A stretch of DNA of 64,000 nucleotides from Lysobacter antibioticus. GTDB lineage: Bacteria > Pseudomonadota > Gammaproteobacteria > Xanthomonadales > Xanthomonadaceae. Where the stretch lies: positions 1,550,105-1,614,104 of the forward strand of contig NZ_CP013141.1 of the NCBI RefSeq assembly GCF_001442535.1. The letters run 5' to 3'. This document shows positions 58,760-64,000 of this stretch, piece by piece. Both the position numbers and the translations under genes were made by a program. The notes beneath the pieces were generated by a model. The model was not told where the DNA came from. It saw nothing but the letters and a program-made list of their open reading frames with translations, and did no database searches. Numbering within the stretch: the first letter of the stretch is position 1; the number at the start of each line of letters is the position of its first letter.

Positions 58760-60007
58760 ATGCAAGCCATCCTCGCCGCACTCGTCGATTCGTCGATCTT
58801 CATCCTGTTGTCCTGGGGCATCTGGCGCCTGTTGGGCCGCTCGATCCCGCTGGCGGTGGTGCCGATCGCGATCGGCCTGGGGCTGGCGGCGGTGGGCGGC
58901 CTGCCGGCGCAGGTCGGCGTGCCCTCGGCCATCGGCGACCAGTTCGGCTGGGTCGGGGTGCTGGCGCTGGCCTTCACCGCCGGCCTGGAGACCCGCCACG
59001 GCGGAGATCCGGCCATGCCCTCGCCTGCTGCGCCGGGTGCGCTCGGCTCGTCCCTGCCCCGTTTCGTTCTCAGTGCCGCGCTGGCGCTGGCGCTGCCGTT
59101 CCTGGTCGGCACGGTCGCCGCCCACGCTTATTTCACCGGCCTGCCCGGCTGGGCGCCTCCACGGGGCCAGGACTGGCTCGGTGCGGTCGCGATCGGGCTC
59201 TGCGTGGCGGTCAGCGCCTTGCCGGTGCTGATCGGCATCGTCCGCGAACTCAAGGCCGAGCACCGCGCCTTGACCCAGGTGGCGGTCGGCATCGCGGTCG
59301 TCGACGACGCGGTGCTGTGGGTCGGCCTGGCGGCGTTGCTGTTGATCGCCGACGGCGGCGCCGGCTTCGCCGGCTGGTCGGGGCTGGATGCGCTGGCGGT
59401 CGTGGTGCCGCTGGTTCTCGCCGCGGCCGCCGCATTGGCCGAACGCAAGGCCTGGGTGCCGCCGACAACCGCGATCTGGCTGGCCATGCCGCTGTACCTC
59501 GGCGCCTGCTCATCGGCCAGCTCGCAACTGGGGCTGCACGCGCTGCTCGGCGCCTATTTCGGCGGCGCGATCATGGCGCCGGGCTGGATCCGGCGCTTAC
59601 CGGTCGAGCGGATCGGGCAGCTCGCCCTGGTCGGGCTGGCGCCGCTGTTCTTCGGCCACAGCGGCTTGCGCATCGACGGCGACGCGCTCGGCTGGAGTTC
59701 GCTGCAGGCCACCGTGGCCCTGCTGGCCCTGTCGGTGGCGGCGAAGCTGGCGGCCTTGCTGGTGTGCCCGCCGTCGGCGACGTTCTCGCGTCGGGACGCA
59801 CTGGCGATCGGCGCGCTGCTGCAATGCAAGGGACTGATGGAGATCGTCGCGGCGACCGTGCTGCGCGACAAGGGCCTGCTGTCGGAACCCGCCTACGCCG
59901 CGCTGGTCATGCTGGCGGTGCTTTCGACCGTGCTGACCGGCCCGCTGTTCCGTTCGATCGTGGGGCGTCGCAGCGCCGCCCCGGATGCCGACCGCAAGTA
60001 CGTCTGA
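58760..60007 (+). CDS. Cation:proton antiporter, CPA2 family (KefB/NhaP-like)
   Basis: 415 residues with about 11-12 membrane helices, from MQAILAALVDSSIFILLSWGIWRLLG. Antiporter features: LAFTAGLETR, AVAIGLCVAVSALPVLIGIVRELK and GIAVVDDAVLWVGLAAL with the ion-binding Asp pair; the SxSxLGLHALLGAYFGGAIM and LAPLFFGHSGLRI segments follow the Na_H_Exchanger pattern. No cytosolic TrkA-N/KTN domain, so not a glutathione-gated KefB/C. It exports Na+ or K+ in exchange for protons, ion unknown. Single-gene unit. Confidence 0.85.
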   Translation: MQAILAALVDSSIFILLSWGIWRLLGRSIPLAVVPIAIGLGLAAVGGLPAQVGVPSAIGDQFGWVGVLALAFTAGLETRHGGDPAMPSPAAPGALGSSLPRFVLSAALALALPFLVGTVAAHAYFTGLPGWAPPRGQDWLGAVAIGLCVAVSALPVLIGIVRELKAEHRALTQVAVGIAVVDDAVLWVGLAALLLIADGGAGFAGWSGLDALAVVVPLVLAAAAALAERKAWVPPTTAIWLAMPLYLGACSSASSQLGLHALLGAYFGGAIMAPGWIRRLPVERIGQLALVGLAPLFFGHSGLRIDGDALGWSSLQATVALLALSVAAKLAALLVCPPSATFSRRDALAIGALLQCKGLMEIVAATVLRDKGLLSEPAYAALVMLAVLSTVLTGPLFRSIVGRRSAAPDADRKYV

Positions 60008-60056
60008 GCGAGCCCCACAGACAACCACTCGAGCGCCCGAGCGCTAGGCCGAGCCC

Positions 60057-61007
60057 TCAACTCACCAATTGCAGGCGCAGTTCTTTGGGCAGGGCGAAGA
60101 CCATGTTCTCGGGCTCGCCTTCCAGTTCGTTGACGCGCTCGGCGCCGAGTTCGCGCAGGCGTTCGATCACGCCGCGCACCAGCACCTCGGGAGCGGAAGC
60201 GCCGGCGGTGATGCCGATGTGCTTGCGGCCGCGCACCCAGTTCGGGTCGATCTCGATCGCGCCGTCGATCAGGTGGGCCTCGACGCCCTCGCGCTCGGAC
60301 AACTCGCGCAGGCGATTGGAGTTGGAGCTGTTCGGCGAACCGACCACCAGCACCAGGTCGCAACGCGCAGCCAGCGCGCGGACGGCGTCCTGGCGGTTCT
60401 GGGTGGCATAGCAGATGTCGTCGTGGCGCGGGCCCTGGATCGCCGGGTACTTCGCCCGCATGGCCTCGATGACCGCGCGGGTGTCGTCGACCGACAAGGT
60501 GGTCTGGGTGGTGTAGGCCAGGTTTTCGGGTTGGTCGACTTCGAGCGCGGCGACGTCGTCGATGTCCTCGACCAGGTAGATCCGGCCGGAACCGGCTTCG
60601 CGCCGCCACTGACCCATCGTGCCTTCGACTTCCGGATGGCCTTCGTGGCCGATCAGGATCACGTCGCGGCCGGCGCGGCAGTGGCGCGAGACTTCGAGGT
60701 GGACCTTGGTCACCAGAGGACAGGTCGCATCGAAGACCTTGAGGCCGCGACGATCTGCTTCCTCGCGCACGGCCTTGGACACGCCGTGGGCGCTGAAGAT
60801 CACCGTCGCGCCGTCGGGCACTTCGTCGAGTTCTTCGACGAAGACCGCGCCGCGGTGTTTGAGGTCGTCGACGACGAAGCGGTTGTGCACGACTTCGTGA
60901 CGCACGTAGATCGGCGCGCCGAGCGTCTCGATGGCGCGCTTGACGATCTCGATCGCGCGGTCGACGCCGGCACAGAAGCCACGGGGGTTGGCGAGGATGA
61001 CGTCCAT
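60057..61007 (-). CDS. ispH: 4-hydroxy-3-methylbut-2-enyl diphosphate reductase IspH
   Basis: Last step of the MEP isoprenoid pathway, making IPP and DMAPP with a [4Fe-4S] cluster. 316 residues from [22 protein letters not shown]; the three cluster cysteines are in [20 protein letters not shown] and [12 protein letters not shown]. Other conserved segments: [52 protein letters not shown] and [13 protein letters not shown]. Last gene of ileS-lspA-ispH. Confidence 0.97.
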   Translation of the reverse strand: MDVILANPRGFCAGVDRAIEIVKRAIETLGAPIYVRHEVVHNRFVVDDLKHRGAVFVEELDEVPDGATVIFSAHGVSKAVREEADRRGLKVFDATCPLVTKVHLEVSRHCRAGRDVILIGHEGHPEVEGTMGQWRREAGSGRIYLVEDIDDVAALEVDQPENLAYTTQTTLSVDDTRAVIEAMRAKYPAIQGPRHDDICYATQNRQDAVRALAARCDLVLVVGSPNSSNSNRLRELSEREGVEAHLIDGAIEIDPNWVRGRKHIGITAGASAPEVLVRGVIERLRELGAERVNELEGEPENMVFALPKELRLQLVS

Positions 61008-61081
61008 GGGGGCATTGTACTCCTGGCTAAGGAGCTAGGAGTGAGCCAGGAGTAGCGAGGAGTGAGCAAAAGCGCTCCCGC
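61008..61081. repeat. AGGAGTGAGC-rich spacer between lspA and ispH
   Basis: Contains aggagctaggagtgagccaggagtagcgaggagtgagc on the plus strand: three to four imperfect copies of aggagtRagc, strongly purine-biased. Compare the spacer at 31442-31553. Confidence 0.45.
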
Positions 61082-61579
61082 TCACTTCTCGTTCCCGGGT
61101 TTGCTGAACAAACCATAGACCGCGATCCCGATCGCCCCGGCGACGATGGCCGAGTCGGCGATGTTGAACGAGGGCCAATGGTAGTCGCGCCAGTACCACT
61201 GGATGAAGTCGACGACATGGCCGTGCAGCATGCGGTCGATGACGTTGCCGATCGCGCCGCCGATCACCAGGGCGTACGGCAGCGCGGTCTTCCAGTCGCC
61301 GCGCGAGGTCCGCGACAGCCAGTACCCGAGCAAGCCGCTGATACCGACGGCGAGGATCGCGAAGAAATACTTCTGCCAGCCGCCGGCGTCGCTGAGGAAG
61401 CTGAAGGCCGCGCCGGTGTTGTAGCTGCGGTACCAGTTCCAGAAACCGTCGATGACCGGCACCGCGGTGTACTCGGGCAAGGAACTCAGCACCCAGGCCT
61501 TGCTGAGCTGGTCGAGCACGATCACGACGATCGAGACGATCAGCCAGGGCAATGCGTTCTTGCGGGGGGTATCGGTCAT
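61082..61579 (-). CDS. lspA: Lipoprotein signal peptidase LspA
   Basis: Inner-membrane aspartic peptidase that cleaves prolipoproteins before the lipidated Cys. 165 residues, four helices: [21 protein letters not shown], a second near [41 protein letters not shown] with the first catalytic Asp, and [24 protein letters not shown] with the second. It lies 83 bases after ileS and 74 bases before ispH. Confidence 0.97.
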   Translation of the reverse strand: MTDTPRKNALPWLIVSIVVIVLDQLSKAWVLSSLPEYTAVPVIDGFWNWYRSYNTGAAFSFLSDAGGWQKYFFAILAVGISGLLGYWLSRTSRGDWKTALPYALVIGGAIGNVIDRMLHGHVVDFIQWYWRDYHWPSFNIADSAIVAGAIGIAVYGLFSKPGNEK

Positions 61580-61662
61580 AAGCCTTCGGTTCTACGGATC
61601 GGTGCGAAACCGGTGGATTGAAGCGGCCGCGCGCGATGCCTCGCCGCGCGGCCGTGTTGCAG

Positions 61663-64000
61663 TCAGAACCAGTGCCGGTCCTCGCCCTCGCCCGCCACGT
61701 TGTCGACGCAGCGGCCGCAGAGCTCGGGATGCTCGGCGACGGCGCCTACGTCGGCGCGGTAATGCCAGCAACGCACGCACTTGCTCTTGGCGGTCGGTAC
61801 GGCGAGCACGGCGATGTCCTTGATGCCGTCGTCGGCGACCACTTCGACATCGCCGCTGATGAACAGGAAACGCAGTTCCTCGGCCAACGGCGCCAGCCAG
61901 TTCTGGTCGGACACGCCGCAGCGCAGCGAGATTTCGGCCTCGAGCGCAGCGCCGATCTGGCCCGCAGCACGCATCGGCTCCAGGGTCTTGGCGACGCTGT
62001 CGCGCAGCGCGAGCAAGCGCTCGAACTCTTCGTTCGACAAGGCCGCGTCGGCCGGCAACAGGGCCAGGCCGTCGTACCAGGTGGTGAACAGGACGTTGTC
62101 TTCGCGTGCGCCGCGTTCGGTCTGCGCCGGCAGATGGCGCCACATCTCGTCGGCCGTGAACGCCAGGATCGGCGCGATCCAGCGCACGAAGGCTTCGCAG
62201 ATGCGGTACATCGCGCTCTGCGCCGAACGGCGGCCGCGCGAATCCTCCTGCATCGTGTACAGGCGGTCCTTGGTCACGTCGAGGTACAGCGAGCCCAGGT
62301 CGACGCTGCAGAAGTTCGACAGCAGTTGCACGATCTCGGCGAAGTCGTAGCGCTCGTAGGCCGAGGCGATGCGGTCCTGCAGTTCGGCGGCGCGATGCAC
62401 GATCCAGCGGTCCAGCGCGACCATGTCGGCGAGCGCGACCAAGTGCTGGCCGGGATCGAAGCCGGCCAGGTTGCCGAGCAGGAAGCGCGCGGTGTTGCGG
62501 ATGCGCCGGTAGACGTCGCCGTTCTGCTTGAGGATGGCGTCGGACACCGTCATCTCGTTGCGGAAATCGGTCGAGGCCACCCACAGGCGCAGCACGTCGG
62601 CGCCCATCGCGTCGGTGACCTTCTCCGGCGCGAGCGCGTTCTGCATCGACTTCGACATCTTCTTGCCTTCGGCGTCGACGGTGAAACCGTGCGTCAACAC
62701 CTGCCGGTACGGCGCCACCGCGTCCATCGCCACGCCGCTGAGCAGCGCGCTGTGGAACCAACCGCGGTGCTGGTCGGAGCCTTCCAGATACAGATCGGCC
62801 GGCTTGCGCAGCCCGTCCTGCGGCCGCTGTGCGAGCACGCATTCGTGGCTGGTGCCCGAGTCGAACCAGACGTCGAGAATGTCGTTGACCTTCTCGTAGC
62901 CCTCGGCCTCGTCGCCGAGCAGCTCTTCGGCGGTCATCGAATACCAGGCGTCGACGCCTTCGCGCTCGACCCGGTCGGCGACCTGGTGCATCACTTCGAC
63001 CGTGCGCGGATGCGGCTCACCGGTTTCGCGACTGAAGAACAGCGCGATCGGCACGCCCCAGTAGCGCTGGCGCGAGATGGTCCAGTCCGGACGCGCCTCG
63101 ATCATGTTGTAGATGCGCGCCTCGCCCCAGCCCGGCACCCAGGACACGCCGCCGATCGCGGCGAGCGCGTCGCGGCGCAGCCCGGCCTGCTCCATCGAGA
63201 TGAACCATTGCGGCGTGGCGCGGAACACCACCGGCGTCTTGTGGCGCCAGCAATGCGGATAGCTGTGCTTGAGGCGGCCGGTAGCGAGCAAGGCGCCGCG
63301 CTCGCGCAGCACCTCCAGCAATAGCGCATCGATCTTGAAGATGTGCTGCCCGGCCAGTTCGTGCGAGCCCGCCGGCGGCGTCGACGGCAGGTAACGGCCG
63401 CGCGCGTCGACCGGATTGATCTGCGCGGCGCTGTAACGCTCGATCAGGCCGTACTTGAGCGAAACCGCATAGTCCTCCTGGCCGTGGCCGGGCGCGGTGT
63501 GCACCGCACCGGTACCGGCCTCGACGGTGACGTGGTCGCCGAGCAGCACCGGGATTTCGCGGTCGTTGTAGAACGGGTGCTGCAGGCGCAGGCCCTCGAA
63601 GGCCTCGCCCTTGTGCGAGGACCAGTCGCGGCTTTCCACGCTGTGCCCTTGCTTGAGCGCATCGGCGGCGGTGATCGCGGCGAGCACGCCGCCGATCAGT
63701 TCGCTGGCGACCAGCAGGTATTCCGGGCGCTGACCCGGCTCCTTGAACAGCGATTCTTCGCTAGGCTCGACCCGCACCAGCGAATACTCGACCTGCGGCC
63801 CCATCGACACCGCCAGGCTGGCCGGCAGCGTCCACGGCGTGGTCGTCCAGATCGGCACCGACAGCGGCGCGCCGTCGTCCTCGATGCCGAAGGTGTCGAA
63901 CACCTTCTTGCGCTCGATCACCGGATAACGCACGTAGATCTGGGTCGATTCTTTGTCCTGATACTCGATTTCGGCCTCGGCCAGGGCCGAGCCGCAGTCG
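61663..64000 (-). CDS. ileS: Isoleucyl-tRNA synthetase, C-terminal part (5' end beyond window)
   Basis: Charges tRNA-Ile and edits Val. The frame is open to the right edge (first complete codon at 63999: [23 protein letters not shown]), so the HIGH motif and N-terminus lie outside. Visible are the CP1 editing domain ([40 protein letters not shown]), [39 protein letters not shown], the KMSKS loop (KKMSKSMQN), the anticodon-binding domain and a C-terminal zinc finger with four cysteines ([13 protein letters not shown]...LCGRCVDNV). First gene in view of ileS-lspA-ispH. Confidence 0.97.
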   Translation of the reverse strand, partial: DCGSALAEAEIEYQDKESTQIYVRYPVIERKKVFDTFGIEDDGAPLSVPIWTTTPWTLPASLAVSMGPQVEYSLVRVEPSEESLFKEPGQRPEYLLVASELIGGVLAAITAADALKQGHSVESRDWSSHKGEAFEGLRLQHPFYNDREIPVLLGDHVTVEAGTGAVHTAPGHGQEDYAVSLKYGLIERYSAAQINPVDARGRYLPSTPPAGSHELAGQHIFKIDALLLEVLRERGALLATGRLKHSYPHCWRHKTPVVFRATPQWFISMEQAGLRRDALAAIGGVSWVPGWGEARIYNMIEARPDWTISRQRYWGVPIALFFSRETGEPHPRTVEVMHQVADRVEREGVDAWYSMTAEELLGDEAEGYEKVNDILDVWFDSGTSHECVLAQRPQDGLRKPADLYLEGSDQHRGWFHSALLSGVAMDAVAPYRQVLTHGFTVDAEGKKMSKSMQNALAPEKVTDAMGADVLRLWVASTDFRNEMTVSDAILKQNGDVYRRIRNTARFLLGNLAGFDPGQHLVALADMVALDRWIVHRAAELQDRIASAYERYDFAEIVQLLSNFCSVDLGSLYLDVTKDRLYTMQEDSRGRRSAQSAMYRICEAFVRWIAPILAFTADEMWRHLPAQTERGAREDNVLFTTWYDGLALLPADAALSNEEFERLLALRDSVAKTLEPMRAAGQIGAALEAEISLRCGVSDQNWLAPLAEELRFLFISGDVEVVADDGIKDIAVLAVPTAKSKCVRCWHYRADVGAVAEHPELCGRCVDNVAGEGEDRHWF

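Overview
The window is GC-rich proteobacterial DNA. Gene content and order point to the Xanthomonadaceae, most likely Lysobacter or a close relative. The main reasons are the pncC / lexA-recA-recX-alaS-csrA-tRNA-Ser-tRNA-Arg block, a LexA operator of the TTAG-N6-TACTA type described for Xylella and Xanthomonas, many intergenic palindromes of the type GTAGGAGCGGCGYRAGCCGCGAC, and the protein sequences themselves. No phage, plasmid, insertion sequence or CRISPR array is visible. This is chromosomal core with a few accessory stretches.

Layout. 1-2295: the 3' part of kdpD and all of kdpE (potassium two-component system). 2366-2830: a REP array with a 65-bp period. 3085-9664 (minus strand): lexA, a small ORF, recA, recX, alaS, csrA and two tRNA genes, forming the SOS and translation block. 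Divergent from lexA is a MarR-GNAT fusion, followed by pncC. 11446-12018: a second REP array with a 121-bp period. 12078-23323: a TonB receptor, an M15 peptidase, a lipoprotein, mutS, and a membrane-anchored ClpB-like AAA+ protein that ends in a release-factor-like region without a GGQ domain. 23846-29768: katG, a DUF937 protein, hslR, a frameshifted MATE transporter and a small hypothetical. 30061-35238 (minus): ffh, an exported hypothetical, and rpsP-rimM-trmD-rplS. 35390-42120: a CcsA/HemX-like (YpjD) membrane protein, a CPBP protein, and a marR / outer-membrane factor / emrA / emrB efflux operon. 42293-48140: an orphan hoxX, an exported eight-cysteine peptide, a membrane glutaredoxin, a PAP2 protein and radA. 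48659-57864: the most accessory part, with a 1450-residue exported modular protein, a lipoprotein and a type I secretion ABC/HlyD pair. 58459-64000: tRNA-Thr, a CPA2 antiporter, and ileS-lspA-ispH (ileS runs off the right edge).

How parts work together. lexA, the small ORF, recA and recX sit behind one LexA box and probably form a single SOS transcript. rpsP-rimM-trmD-rplS couples ribosomal proteins to 16S and tRNA maturation, with ffh upstream. The marR-oprM-emrA-emrB set is a self-regulated tripartite drug pump. The ABC/HlyD pair is a type I exporter of the HlyB class (degenerate C39 domain), but no TolC or RTX substrate is visible beside it.

Most notable are the AAA+/release-factor fusion (19946-23323), the five-fold A-B repeat protein (48659-53011), the exported Cys-rich peptide (44386-44601), the orphan hoxX, and two apparent single-site frameshifts in transporter genes (28496 and about 40616). 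The frameshifts may be assembly errors. Everything here comes from reading the sequence; no database search was possible.
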